A stretch of DNA of 25,639 nt from Promethearchaeota archaeon (GTDB taxonomy: Archaea; Asgardarchaeota; Lokiarchaeia; Sigynarchaeales; SOKP01): positions 1 to 25,639 of the forward strand of contig JABXKC010000042.1 of NCBI GenBank assembly GCA_013375495.1, given 5' to 3'. The translations under genes and the position numbers were made by a program. The notes under the pieces were generated by a model that was not told the origin of the DNA, made no database searches, and worked only from the letters and a program-made list of their open reading frames with translations. Positions 15,318-23,852 of this stretch are shown here, one piece after another. Numbering within the stretch: the first letter of the stretch is position 1; every line of letters starts with the position of its first letter.

Positions 15318-16757
15318 ATGACTGAACAGAAAGAAAGAGAAGTACGCGAGAATTCAATTCCAATAATGATAAGTTATGGCGCTTTTCAAACATTCTCGCA
15401 ATGGATCACTGGTGCTTTTGGGCTTTATGTTTTTTTCTTTTATGAAGTAGAAATAGGCTTAAATGTCGGAATTGCAGCTCTAGCTTTAATTTTTTATTCG
15501 ATATGGAATGCGGTGAACGATCCTCTTATTGGGTATATAATGGAGCGGATTAACATGCCCTGGGAAAAAAGATGGGGGAAACGGTTTCCATGGGTTTTTC
15601 TAGGCGCAATACCTTGGCTTTTCTCGTATCTAGCAATATTTTTCGTTCCGTTGACTTGGCATCCTGTGAACGATCAATGGTTAATTTTTTTTTGGTTATT
15701 ATTTACGCTTATCCTTTATGATACGCTATTTACTTTATGGAACGTAAATGCTACGGCACAATATCCTGATAAATTTAAGGGTAACTCTGAACGCAGACTA
15801 GCAACTGGGATAGCAACATTAATGGGAATGATAGGGATTGCTGTAGGATCCATCATTCCCCCAATGTTTATAGATACAGGATTTCCTGAGACTTATCGAA
15901 TAATGGCTTGGGCTGGTGTAGGGATCGGTTTAATACTTTTTTCCTTTATGATACCAGGTACTAGAGAAAACCCAAAGATGAGAGCTAGATACCAAGAATA
16001 TAAGGATGTCGCAAAGGGTTTAGATCGTGAACCATTCTTTAAAACGGCAAAAAAAGCTATTACGGATCGGCGTTTTATGGTAAAAGTAATTTACTTTTTT
16101 GGTTATCAAGGTGCAGTTGCGTTACTCTCGGCATCTGGACCCTATATGATTACTTATGTAATTCAAGGAGATGCTGGTACTTTAGGAATCTTAATGGCTT
16201 TTATGCTTATAGGTGCTCTCGTTTCCATGCCAATTTGGACACTCATAGGACAAAAAGTAAATAATAATAAAAAAATGAGTTTAGTAGCTGGATTAGTAAT
16301 GGTTCTAACCTTTTTACCGATGTTTTTCGTAAATGATTTTCTATTTTTTATGATCGCGCTTTTTCTATTCGGCATAGGGCTTGGAGGGCAATGGTTTATG
16401 GATCCTCCTACAATGGGAGATGTCCTCGATGATGTAGCAATAAGATCAGGAAAAAGAGAAGCAGCAATCTATTATGGATATCAAGCCTTTTTTATTAGAT
16501 TAAGTGGCTCTTTTCAAGCATTAATTTTTGCACTTGTTCACATATTGACAGGATTTCCAGCAGGGGTAACTAGTTATGCACAACTACAAGCTCAAAGTCC
16601 AACCCCAGAATTAGCATTGTTAGGTATTCGCACTCATGCGGCGCTCATCCCTGCAATTTTAGTATTCGTTACAATTTTCATTTTTTGGAAATGGTATGAT
16701 TTAACACCAGAAAAAGTTGCGATGAATAAAGAAAAACTTAAAGAACTTGGCTTATAA
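15318..16757 (+). CDS. GPH-type sugar:cation symporter (MFS_2, MelB-like)
   Basis: A 479-residue, twelve-helix transporter. The hallmark of the glycoside-pentoside-hexuronide:cation symporter family is present: 'IWNAVNDPLIGYIMERI' (62-78) followed by a charged loop 'WEKRWGKRFPW' (82-92). In MelB the equivalent helix 2 aspartate takes part in cation binding. A long cytosolic loop with many Lys and Arg residues separates the two six-helix halves (around 215-250). The substrate is probably a sugar or uronide. The divergent deacetylase and the downstream KDPG-type aldolase and FGGY kinase fit carbohydrate use, but are not co-transcribed with it. Confidence 0.88.
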   Translation: MTEQKEREVRENSIPIMISYGAFQTFSQWITGAFGLYVFFFYEVEIGLNVGIAALALIFYSIWNAVNDPLIGYIMERINMPWEKRWGKRFPWVFLGAIPWLFSYLAIFFVPLTWHPVNDQWLIFFWLLFTLILYDTLFTLWNVNATAQYPDKFKGNSERRLATGIATLMGMIGIAVGSIIPPMFIDTGFPETYRIMAWAGVGIGLILFSFMIPGTRENPKMRARYQEYKDVAKGLDREPFFKTAKKAITDRRFMVKVIYFFGYQGAVALLSASGPYMITYVIQGDAGTLGILMAFMLIGALVSMPIWTLIGQKVNNNKKMSLVAGLVMVLTFLPMFFVNDFLFFMIALFLFGIGLGGQWFMDPPTMGDVLDDVAIRSGKREAAIYYGYQAFFIRLSGSFQALIFALVHILTGFPAGVTSYAQLQAQSPTPELALLGIRTHAALIPAILVFVTIFIFWKWYDLTPEKVAMNKEKLKELGL

Positions 16758-16773
16758 TTAATTCCTATTTTTA

Positions 16774-16782
16774 TTTTTTTTT
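16774..16782 (+). terminator. T-run terminator after the symporter
   Basis: Nine consecutive T residues 17 bases after the symporter stop, in the convergent gap with the oxidoreductase gene. Confidence 0.45.
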
Positions 16783-16819
16783 GTTTAATCTTTATACTAT
16801 TGAGGTCATAGTCAATTAT

Positions 16820-18355
16820 TTAATGATAATTTCTCATTTTCTTAAGCAATTTCAGGATGCCTCTTCGCGTTCCCGTAACTACCCCTGCAACTCCACCGCC
16901 AGACTCACTCTGTGCTCCAACATACCATAAGCCCTCAATTGGTGTCTGATGAAAGGGACTTTGCTGATTCATAATCGGAGCTAAACCCCCAAAACTGTGT
17001 CGATCAACAAATATGCGAGATTTAAAATCCAGAGGAGTCATGATAACCTCTGTCGTAGAGTGTTCCCGAAGACCGGGAATTATTTTTTCAGCTTCTATAA
17101 GTAGTTTATCTGCGAGTTCTTCACTTCGTGAAGCCCAATTCCCCTTGCTAAGTTTATATGGAGCAATAGTATACACGGTTACAGCGTGGTGGCCAGATGG
17201 TGCCATATCGGGTGAGTGTTTGGAAGGGACATATATCAAAATTCCTTGTTTTCCTTCGTGATAGTCACCAGATCTACAACGATCAACCGCTCCTTCAATA
17301 TCGTATGTACCATAGTAGTAGCATAAAGCTGCACGCTGGTGGGGAGTTGGATCAAAATCTATACCAATATGGACCATTAACACGGACTCCATGTGAACTA
17401 AATTCTCTACGCTTTTTATGAATTCTGAAGGTAAATTTTCCTTTCCTACTAAGCTAAAAAAGGTTTTATGAGCACCACCACTCGCGATTACTATATCAGC
17501 AGAGATTTCTTCTCCGTCTTTTAATTTAATCCCAACTGCTTTATTGTTCTCTATTAAAATCTTTTCAACCAAACTGTTTGTTAGAATTTTACCTCCGTTT
17601 TCTTTGATATATCCTGCAAATGCATTTACTAACTGTTCACACCCGTTTTTGATGTAATGATAGACAGGTAATTTTCCACCTTTTATTTTAACGGGAATTC
17701 GCTTATCAAAGGCAGTTTCGACATTTGAAACGGGTACTCCCAATCCCGGGAACTCGCTTGGTTTTACAACGAAATCTGCAAGAATCCCCATAAAAACAGC
17801 TTTTAATTTTGGTTCGTCAAAGAAAGAATCCATTATTTCAGCAGCACTTTTATCCATGTATTTCTTTACTTTCAAAAATTTAGGAAAAATCCTTAATTTC
17901 AACCAAATAGCTTCTAGTCCTTTTGCCCACTCTAGCCGATTGTTAATCGCCATAAGAGTCATTATTTGATCGTAATATTGATAGTATCGGTCCAAACCCT
18001 CACTTTCGGAGGGAAATAATTCCTTAAAGAATTCTCTTCGCCAATATTTTCCTTTATAGCCTTTAGGCCGCCATATCGCGAAATCGGGAAGCACTTGTCC
18101 ACGATCCTCATGAATTATGTTTATTTTATCATATATACCTAACTCAGCTAAGATTTTTCCAAGCTTTTCGTGAGGTGCTAATCCTTCCAATAAGAGAGGC
18201 CCAATATCCCAAGAATATCCATCCTTGTGAATTGTGGCAGTAACACCTCCAATTTCTGAAAATTGTTCGTAAATTGTTACATCATGGCCTTCTCGACATA
18301 GATAAGCAGCAGCAGTAAGTCCGGCTAAGCCGGATCCAATAACAACGACTTTCAT
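16820..18355 (-). CDS. CrtI/phytoene-desaturase-like FAD-dependent oxidoreductase
   Basis: A 511-residue flavoprotein of the carotenoid desaturase/isomerase and amine-oxidase-related superfamily. The N-terminal Rossmann motif 'VIGSGLAGLTAA' (5-16) with E30 at the end of strand 2 binds the ADP part of FAD. The C-terminal FAD block is 'GLWYVGAQSESGGGVAGVVTGTRRG', starting near residue 474. An internal 'ISADIVIASGGAHKTF' follows the usual dinucleotide-fold strand. Family members desaturate or isomerise phytoene, saturate retinol or act on other polyprenyl chains. No phytoene synthase or other carotenoid gene is adjacent, so the substrate is left open. The gene is divergent from the aldolase across 132 bases. 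Confidence 0.85.
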   Translation of the reverse strand: MKVVVIGSGLAGLTAAAYLCREGHDVTIYEQFSEIGGVTATIHKDGYSWDIGPLLLEGLAPHEKLGKILAELGIYDKINIIHEDRGQVLPDFAIWRPKGYKGKYWRREFFKELFPSESEGLDRYYQYYDQIMTLMAINNRLEWAKGLEAIWLKLRIFPKFLKVKKYMDKSAAEIMDSFFDEPKLKAVFMGILADFVVKPSEFPGLGVPVSNVETAFDKRIPVKIKGGKLPVYHYIKNGCEQLVNAFAGYIKENGGKILTNSLVEKILIENNKAVGIKLKDGEEISADIVIASGGAHKTFFSLVGKENLPSEFIKSVENLVHMESVLMVHIGIDFDPTPHQRAALCYYYGTYDIEGAVDRCRSGDYHEGKQGILIYVPSKHSPDMAPSGHHAVTVYTIAPYKLSKGNWASRSEELADKLLIEAEKIIPGLREHSTTEVIMTPLDFKSRIFVDRHSFGGLAPIMNQQSPFHQTPIEGLWYVGAQSESGGGVAGVVTGTRRGILKLLKKMRNYH

Positions 18356-18474
18356 ATTCGATAATCTCCAACTTTTTTACTATTCAAAAAAGTTTAAAGA
18401 AATTAAAATATTTTTAAATTGAATGCGAAATATGTAATAATTCATTAAAAGATATTTATTTTCTGAATTAACTC

Positions 18475-18490
18475 GAGGTGTTAGTTAATG
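18475..18490 (+). promoter_or_regulatory. Ribosome-binding site of the aldolase gene
   Basis: GAGGTG at 18475-18480 precedes the ATG at 18488 by 7 bases and fixes the start. Confidence 0.6.
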
Positions 18491-19132
18491 GATGTCATCC
18501 AAAAATTAAATAAACTAAAATTAATTCCTGTAGCTGTAATAGAGGAACAAAAAACCGTAATTCCTTTAGGAAGTGTTTTAATAGAATCAGGCTTACCAAT
18601 TATTGAAGTAACTTATAGAACTGAAAAAGCTTCAAAATCTATAGCATTGCTAAAAAAAGAATTTCCAGAATTATTATTGGGAGCTGGAACGATTCTTAAA
18701 ATAGAACAAGTAAAAGCTGCTGTTAAAGCAGGTTCTCAATTTATTGTTACTCCCGGATTTAATCCAACAATAGTCGATTATTGTATAGCTCGAAATATTA
18801 ATATAATCCCAGGTCTTAATAATCCATCTCTAATAGAGTGGGGATTAGAACGAGGGCTTGCTTTATTCAAATTCTTTCCAGCAGTGCTTTCAGGAGGAAT
18901 TAAAATGCTTAAAGCATTTTTTGGGCCTTATCCCACCGTGAGATTTATACCAACAGGTGGAATTAACGATAAAAATATGATGGATTTTCTTAAATTAAAA
19001 AATGTTATCGCATGTGGGGGAAGTTGGATAGTAAAAAAGAATTTAATATCCTCGGGAAATTATGATGAGATTAAAGCATTAATAAAAAAAGCACTATTAC
19101 TAATAAAGGAAGAATTCAGTAATATAGAGTAA
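18488..19132 (+). CDS. eda: 2-keto-3-deoxy-6-phosphogluconate (KDPG/KHG) aldolase
   Basis: A 214-residue class I aldolase of the bacterial Eda family, which splits KDPG into pyruvate and glyceraldehyde-3-phosphate (or acts on KDPGal or 4-hydroxy-2-oxoglutarate). Catalytic residues are in place: E40 and R44 in 'PIIEVTYRT', 'LGAGTIL' (64-70), and the Schiff-base K128 in 'ALFKFFPAV'. The phosphate-binding part is 'IPTGGIND' (154-161) and 'GGSWIV' (177-182). Length matches the family. Archaea more often use the unrelated dihydrodipicolinate-synthase-type KD(P)G aldolase, so this copy suggests gene transfer from bacteria (inference). It is flanked by convergent and divergent genes, so it is transcribed alone. 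Confidence 0.92.
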   Translation: MDVIQKLNKLKLIPVAVIEEQKTVIPLGSVLIESGLPIIEVTYRTEKASKSIALLKKEFPELLLGAGTILKIEQVKAAVKAGSQFIVTPGFNPTIVDYCIARNINIIPGLNNPSLIEWGLERGLALFKFFPAVLSGGIKMLKAFFGPYPTVRFIPTGGINDKNMMDFLKLKNVIACGGSWIVKKNLISSGNYDEIKALIKKALLLIKEEFSNIE

Positions 19133-19168
19133 TTTCTATTCCAATAATTAAGAAAAAAAATAAAATTT

Positions 19169-20203
19169 TCACCAGCGCCAATATATATCTTCAGCGTGTC
19201 CTAACATATTTTCAATCTTGATTTTTTCACCATTGTCAAGAACCACCTCTCCAGAATATAAGCCATGCAGTAATGACGAATTTAAATAGATTAATCCAAA
19301 ATTGAGCTTATCTCTATGAGGGATAATTGGATCTAAAGTCATATTGAACCTATTGTCGTTGCTCGTGAACTTCCAAGGTTTAGTAGGATCTCTATCTTCG
19401 TGATGAAACTCTACCTCGTCAATCTTATGCGCTTTACCATCGTAAAATATGATATTTTCACTATGTGTAGATAAATCCCCGAAACCGTAACCAATATTGA
19501 AGGCGACAGGAACTCCATCAACAAGTCCACAACCAGAGCCCCATAACCAATGAGTCTTATAAGGCCATATTCCCCGCCCCCAATCCATAAGACCAAACGA
19601 GCTTTCAGGTTCAAATGAATACGACTTATCTCCAATTACAAGAGAGCCTTCTGCGGGCATGATATTTACCTTATGATTATAATAGAACAACCTTGGATCT
19701 TCCTTATAACCCGTCACAACTACGGTGTTGTCGGCTTTAGGATCGTCTTGTAAAACGATACTCCCTTTTAATCCTTTATCTTGAAACGAGGGATCATCAA
19801 TAGTAAGCACTCTTGTATTTTTCTTTCTTGAGATGGTCGCTTTAAATTTTTCAGTAGGGAACTCAATTTCACTATCCTCTAATGAATTTAAAGGAAGAAC
19901 CCTTGATTTGGTAAAAAATTTGAATAAACCCTTTCCATCGCGTTCTTTTTTTTCGAAATCTAACCAAACATAACTCATTTGGGTTAAGTATCCAATATCA
20001 CCAATCGTTAACTGAAACCCAAAGTCTTTATTCAACACAGAAAAGTGATCCCATTCTTTAATGCGGGACCAGCCTTTTCCAATTTTATCCTTATTGTATT
20101 TCAGTATAGGTTTTCTTGCCCATCCTCTTTGAACGAGGGAACCATCGTCATTGAACAAATTAGATAATTCTGTTATTTCATTCTGATTACCCATAACTTT
20201 CAC
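19169..20203 (-). CDS. DUF2804 domain protein
   Basis: A 344-residue soluble protein. The opening 'LFNDDGSLVQRGWARKPIL' and 'RIKEWDHF', the central 'GLMDWGRGIWPYKTHWLW' and 'FNIGYGFGDLSTHSENIIFY' are the characteristic blocks of DUF2804. The domain is rich in Trp, Tyr and Asp and is probably a beta-structured fold related to carotenoid-cleavage-like or lipocalin-type folds; its biochemical role is unknown. The second ATG at 20194 ('MGNQNEI') is an alternative start. It lies 43 bases downstream of the aminotransferase gene in the same direction and may be co-transcribed. Confidence 0.8.
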   Translation of the reverse strand: MKVMGNQNEITELSNLFNDDGSLVQRGWARKPILKYNKDKIGKGWSRIKEWDHFSVLNKDFGFQLTIGDIGYLTQMSYVWLDFEKKERDGKGLFKFFTKSRVLPLNSLEDSEIEFPTEKFKATISRKKNTRVLTIDDPSFQDKGLKGSIVLQDDPKADNTVVVTGYKEDPRLFYYNHKVNIMPAEGSLVIGDKSYSFEPESSFGLMDWGRGIWPYKTHWLWGSGCGLVDGVPVAFNIGYGFGDLSTHSENIIFYDGKAHKIDEVEFHHEDRDPTKPWKFTSNDNRFNMTLDPIIPHRDKLNFGLIYLNSSLLHGLYSGEVVLDNGEKIKIENMLGHAEDIYWRW

Positions 20204-20246
20204 TTTAATTTTTTTTTAGAATACCTAATTTTTATAAAGAAAAATT

Positions 20247-21644
20247 TTAGGCAATTTTTTGACATATAGCATCTATTTTAGCAACTGTTTCATCGATTAT
20301 CTCGTCAGAATGGAGGATACACATATAGAATCTGCTTCCTGCAACGGAGATAATTTCTTGATCTACTAAAGCGGCTCCCATGTGTTCCATAAACTTTTTC
20401 CTTTGTGGAAGTTGCCCTACTTGGTCAGGAATATCAAAACTCAAGCCAAATAGGCACGATGTATGAAAATGGACTGTCCCACCTAGATTGTACGAAAACC
20501 ATGGTAACTCGTGTTTTTCGAACACTTGATTTAATCCATTTGCTAAGAGCGTTCCTGCTTTACCCGCTTTTTCTGTCGCGCCAGTTTCTTCAACTAATTT
20601 AATAGCATTGTATGCAGCAGCACAAGTTAAAGGGTTTGCTGCTAAAGTTCCCCCGCTATAAGCTCTTTTTCCTCCACCCACTCCTGCAGCACAAAACTTC
20701 ATATATTCTTCTTTACCCCCGATTGCTGCAGCGGAAGGATACCCATGTCCAACAATTTTACCAAATACCGATAAATCCGGTTCATAGCCATAATAAGCTT
20801 GACCACCACCCATATGCAATCTAAACGCACACACAACTTCGTCGGAAATCAGAATCGTTTTATTTTCATGGCAAAGTTCTTCCACTTCTTTATTAAATCC
20901 AGGCTTAACTGGATTAGCTCCAGATTCACCCCCCATTGGCTCAATTATAACGGCAGCAACTTTTCTTTTTTCCTTAAACATTTGTCGTAGCGTTTCGATA
21001 TCGTTTGGAGGGCAGGAATCGGTAAATTTAAACACACTCTTAGGAATTCCATGTGACTCTAACAACTTTGTTCCAGGTACGTGCATATCGTAGACCAGTT
21101 GATCTGACCACCCATGATAGCTACCTCCTATCTTAATAATCCATTTACGATTAGTAGCAACTCTGGCTATTCTTATGGCAAGCATATCTGCCTCTGTGCC
21201 AGTCTGAAGCCATCTTATAATTTCACACGAAGGGAAATGCTTTTGTAGTTGTTCCGCAGCAAGATATTCGTATTCATTAGTTATTCCATGGCAGGGTCCA
21301 ATATCCCGTATAACCTCGATAATCTTTTCTGTCAAAACGGGATGATTATGTCCAAGAATAATTGGTCCCCCGTCCATTAGATAATCTGTTAAGACAATGT
21401 CATCTACAGTTTCCATATAGCAATCATAAACTCTTTTACTTGCTAAGGGAAAGGGATAATTAAAAGCGAGGTTATGTTCAACTCCTCCTGGTATGATCTT
21501 CCTAGCTCGTTCAAAAGCCTTCTTAGATTTTATGTGGTTCTTTTCGTATCTTTCAAGGATCGCCTTCAATTCTTCGGGTTTGAATTTACTTATAGGCAAA
21601 TCAACAATATTTTTAATTTTAGCTATTTTTTCTTCATATTCCAT
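20247..21644 (-). CDS. Class III PLP-dependent aminotransferase, glutamate-1-semialdehyde aminomutase-like
   Basis: A 465-residue fold-type I PLP enzyme. The cofactor phosphate is contacted by 'QTGTEAD' (147-153). 'GGSYHGW' (173-179) holds the stacking aromatic. D268 in 'LISDEVVCAFR' pairs with the pyridine nitrogen. K296 in 'FGKIVGHGYPSAA' is the Schiff-base lysine. 'IIPGGVEHNLAF' near residue 50 matches the substrate loop of HemL-type enzymes. Glutamate-1-semialdehyde aminomutase proper is about 430 residues; an N-terminal extension of about 35 residues and the absence of other tetrapyrrole genes make a different amino or oxo substrate possible. The downstream gene (43 bases) encodes a DUF2804 protein. 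Confidence 0.85.
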   Translation of the reverse strand: MEYEEKIAKIKNIVDLPISKFKPEELKAILERYEKNHIKSKKAFERARKIIPGGVEHNLAFNYPFPLASKRVYDCYMETVDDIVLTDYLMDGGPIILGHNHPVLTEKIIEVIRDIGPCHGITNEYEYLAAEQLQKHFPSCEIIRWLQTGTEADMLAIRIARVATNRKWIIKIGGSYHGWSDQLVYDMHVPGTKLLESHGIPKSVFKFTDSCPPNDIETLRQMFKEKRKVAAVIIEPMGGESGANPVKPGFNKEVEELCHENKTILISDEVVCAFRLHMGGGQAYYGYEPDLSVFGKIVGHGYPSAAAIGGKEEYMKFCAAGVGGGKRAYSGGTLAANPLTCAAAYNAIKLVEETGATEKAGKAGTLLANGLNQVFEKHELPWFSYNLGGTVHFHTSCLFGLSFDIPDQVGQLPQRKKFMEHMGAALVDQEIISVAGSRFYMCILHSDEIIDETVAKIDAICQKIA

Positions 21645-21787
21645 TAAACATCATCAACTAATACCATAATTTCCTTAATTAGAGTATAAGAAACAAAACT
21701 AATTAACTTAATTAGATTAGCTTTCGATTGAAAATTAAATTTGTCTTTAGGTATTTTGAGAACATAAAAAAAAATACGACTAAAAGA

Positions 21788-22858
21788 TTATTTTATAGGT
21801 TTAATCAGTTTAAACTCAATTAAGGATTCTAATGCGTTGATAATTTCATCTTCGTTCTTATCAGTTTCCATTTCAATGATATCCATCAGTTTAAAATGGC
21901 TTTTCTCCTTTAGAATCCAAAAGATTGAGTTCATGACTTGGAATTCAAATTTAGACAAGCTCAATTTCTTCTTATATTTAGGAAGTTCTGATTCCGGAAT
22001 ATTGACTAAGAAAGGATTCTTATAATAAATGTCAAAATAGTCATAGATTAAAGGCTTTATTATTTCATCTAGACTATTAATATCATTGTTCCAATTCTTT
22101 AGTTTGCCTGAGGCCATGACGTGTAATGCAAAACTAAAATGAAGTAAGATTTCTTTTAAGCGCTTAGAAGATTTGGATTTTAAGATAAGAACAGTTCGTA
22201 ATTCTTCTACATCTAAGACGAGACAATGGAATTGTTTTAGAGCTAGCTCTACAACTTTATGAAAGTCAATAACATTTTTAGATTTTTTAGATTTTGGACC
22301 TTTTTTGTCAGATCGAGTCATCTCTTCTCCAATTATCGATACAGCTTGGATAAATCCTGAAAAGAGTGTTTTCTTTCCCTTCATCATTGAAGAATAGCTT
22401 TGAGAATACACTGGAAGACCGCTTGGTTCATGTATTGCGATTAATGCTTGCAGATTTCTTATGTCCTTAAATTTTTGGGTACGGAGAACCAAATAAGACT
22501 TCTTTCTCTGCTGACGTGGCAAAATGACATAAGTTCTTAAACTTAAAGATGCAAGTATTCCTATTACTATAAATGAAATAATTAAAGCAATCCAAATTAG
22601 ATTATCTCTTATTGGTTCTTCTTCAATCCATAAAGAATATGAAATTTGAAAATAAACCTCGTCAATCGATATTGTTAAAGGTTGAGCTAAAATAAAATCA
22701 TCTGCAATAAAAACTTGAATTGAAAGCGAAATATTAATATTTTTCAAAATAAAAGGCGTGAGCTCTGTGCCCTCTATTCTTACATCTAGAAAACTAGTAT
22801 TAAAGGAAGTTAATTTTAGAGAATAATCACAATCGTAATTGTTGATTAAAATTTTCAT
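21788..22858 (-). CDS. Membrane protein: N-terminal beta domain, one TM helix, longin/roadblock-like domain, C-terminal winged-helix-like region
   Basis: A 356-residue protein counted from the ATG at 22858. Residues 1-85 are strand-rich and probably extracytoplasmic. A single TM helix spans 88-108 ('LIWIALIISFIVIGILA'). A basic stop-transfer stretch follows ('RQQRKK', 115-120). Residues 135-285 begin with 'NLQALIAIHEPSGLPVYSQ' and continue with alternating strands and helices, including 'FHCLVLDVEELRTVLILKS', as in longin or roadblock profilin-like domains. The last part (about 300-356) is helix-helix-strand, like a winged helix. No signal peptide begins at this ATG, and the same frame stays open for another 65 codons upstream. 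The annotated start is therefore doubtful, and the gene may be 5'-damaged. Domain names are inferred from pattern only. Confidence 0.65.
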   Translation of the reverse strand: MKILINNYDCDYSLKLTSFNTSFLDVRIEGTELTPFILKNINISLSIQVFIADDFILAQPLTISIDEVYFQISYSLWIEEEPIRDNLIWIALIISFIVIGILASLSLRTYVILPRQQRKKSYLVLRTQKFKDIRNLQALIAIHEPSGLPVYSQSYSSMMKGKKTLFSGFIQAVSIIGEEMTRSDKKGPKSKKSKNVIDFHKVVELALKQFHCLVLDVEELRTVLILKSKSSKRLKEILLHFSFALHVMASGKLKNWNNDINSLDEIIKPLIYDYFDIYYKNPFLVNIPESELPKYKKKLSLSKFEFQVMNSIFWILKEKSHFKLMDIIEMETDKNEDEIINALESLIEFKLIKPIK

Positions 22859-23053
22859 CTCAGAGTTCAGAGATAATGAAGCTGGCCAAAGTTTATCGAT
22901 TTTATATTTAAAATAAAGACTAACTGCTTCAATTTCGACGCGTTCCCCACTAATAGAATTACCTATCTGTTCTATAGAAATGCTTGTAGTTTGATCAATC
23001 TTTTTCTCATAGCTAAAAGTAAAATTGATCGATTTAATTAAAAGTCTTTTCTC
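22859..23053 (-). pseudogene. In-frame open extension of the membrane longin gene without a start codon
   Basis: The frame of the downstream gene remains open from the TGA at 23054-23056 to the ATG at 22858, 65 codons. It encodes plausible beta-domain sequence, including 'INFTFSYEKKIDQTTSISI' and 'VEIEAVSLYFKYKIDKLW'. No ATG, GTG or TTG is in frame, and no signal peptide is visible. This suggests the original 5' end was removed or shifted out of frame, possibly at the junction with the remnant that begins at 23038. Confidence 0.5.
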
Positions 23054-23157
23054 TCACCACATAGTTCACATTCTTCTGTTTTAGGTTTTATTTTTCTAAT
23101 CCGCCTGTGAATAGTGTGATATTTCGATCTACTAAGTTTCTTTATTTCTGAAATTCT
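23038..23157 (-). pseudogene. Short remnant resembling the N-terminal part of an HNH-type zinc protein
   Basis: A 39-codon open stretch without a start codon, bounded by TAG (23158-23160) and TAA (23038-23040). It reads 'RSKYHTIHRRIRKIKP' followed by 'TEECELCGERKDF'. The basic segment followed by CxxCG resembles the first zinc knuckle of HNH-type endonuclease domains. The second Cys pair and the His-Asn-His core are missing. It overlaps the open extension of the longin gene by about 16 bases, one base out of frame. Identification is tentative. Confidence 0.3.
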
Positions 23158-23169
23158 CTATCGCCTTTT

Positions 23170-23379
23170 CTATGGTTTTTTCTTCTTAGGTATCTCATCA
23201 ATTAGCTTTCTATCAATCTTAAACACTTGAATGTCTAAACAATTAGGACATAACCAACCAATCTGAGTGTGTCGTTCTTTTTTCTTTCCTTTCACTTTAT
23301 CGTAGAGTCTTATAAAAATCTTATGCTTTAGAGAGATGGAATAATCTTTAGAACATTTCAAACATTTTGCTGTTGTCAA
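23170..23379 (-). CDS. Small basic zinc-ribbon protein
   Basis: A 69-residue protein with C6-x2-C9 ('AKCLKCSKD') and C44-x2-C47 ('WLCPNCLD'), a four-cysteine zinc ribbon. Both ends are rich in lysine ('KVKGKKKERH', 'PKKKKP'), which suggests nucleic-acid binding. The start is TTG at 23379; no in-frame ATG lies before the first cysteine pair, and an AAGG at about 23390-23393 is a weak ribosome-binding site. It lies just upstream of decayed sequence and could itself be a surviving piece of a larger locus. Confidence 0.6.
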   Translation of the reverse strand: MTTAKCLKCSKDYSISLKHKIFIRLYDKVKGKKKERHTQIGWLCPNCLDIQVFKIDRKLIDEIPKKKKP

Positions 23380-23852
23380 TTTTCTTTTGCCTTATTTACC
23401 TTTATATCGTTATTATGTATAGTTGTTTTGTATAGATATTTACTAATGTGAGTCAAAAGATTTTTCGTGATTTCTTACTCCTATGATATAAGATATATGA
23501 TATTGGGTGTGATAATTCCATAAGAATTTGTTATAGTTCATGAAATTCCTTTATATAAGAATGGTGTTTTTTTAAGTCGTTATCAAATCAAGCTATATTT
23601 TACCATTAAATCATGTTTCAAGATGATTTTTATTAGGGTTTTTTGAAATAAAATGAGTAAAAAACATGAAATTTTAATCTGATAAAAAAAAATAATAGAA
23701 AATAGAATTAAAAAAGAATTTTTATTTGTTAAAGCTATAGTCGTTGATGAATTGAATCAATTTACACGCTTGATAAAATATATTAGAATCTTGAAACCTA
23801 TGCAATCTTACGTAATTAAATTGATAAATCCATCAAAAAACGCGAGTTCTAT
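23380..23852. other. 473-base AT-rich gap with no recognised gene
   Basis: Between the zinc-ribbon gene and the Alba stop codon I see no credible reading frame, tRNA or repeat array. A consensus TATA-like TTTATATA lies at 23550-23557 with a T7 run at 23566-23573. A plus-strand frame from about 23728 runs into the antisense of Alba and is judged to be chance. Confidence 0.5.

Noticed and set aside
23482..23505. Imperfect ATGATAT direct repeats in the gap before Alba
   Set aside because: Short and low-complexity; expected by chance in this composition, with no repeat array.
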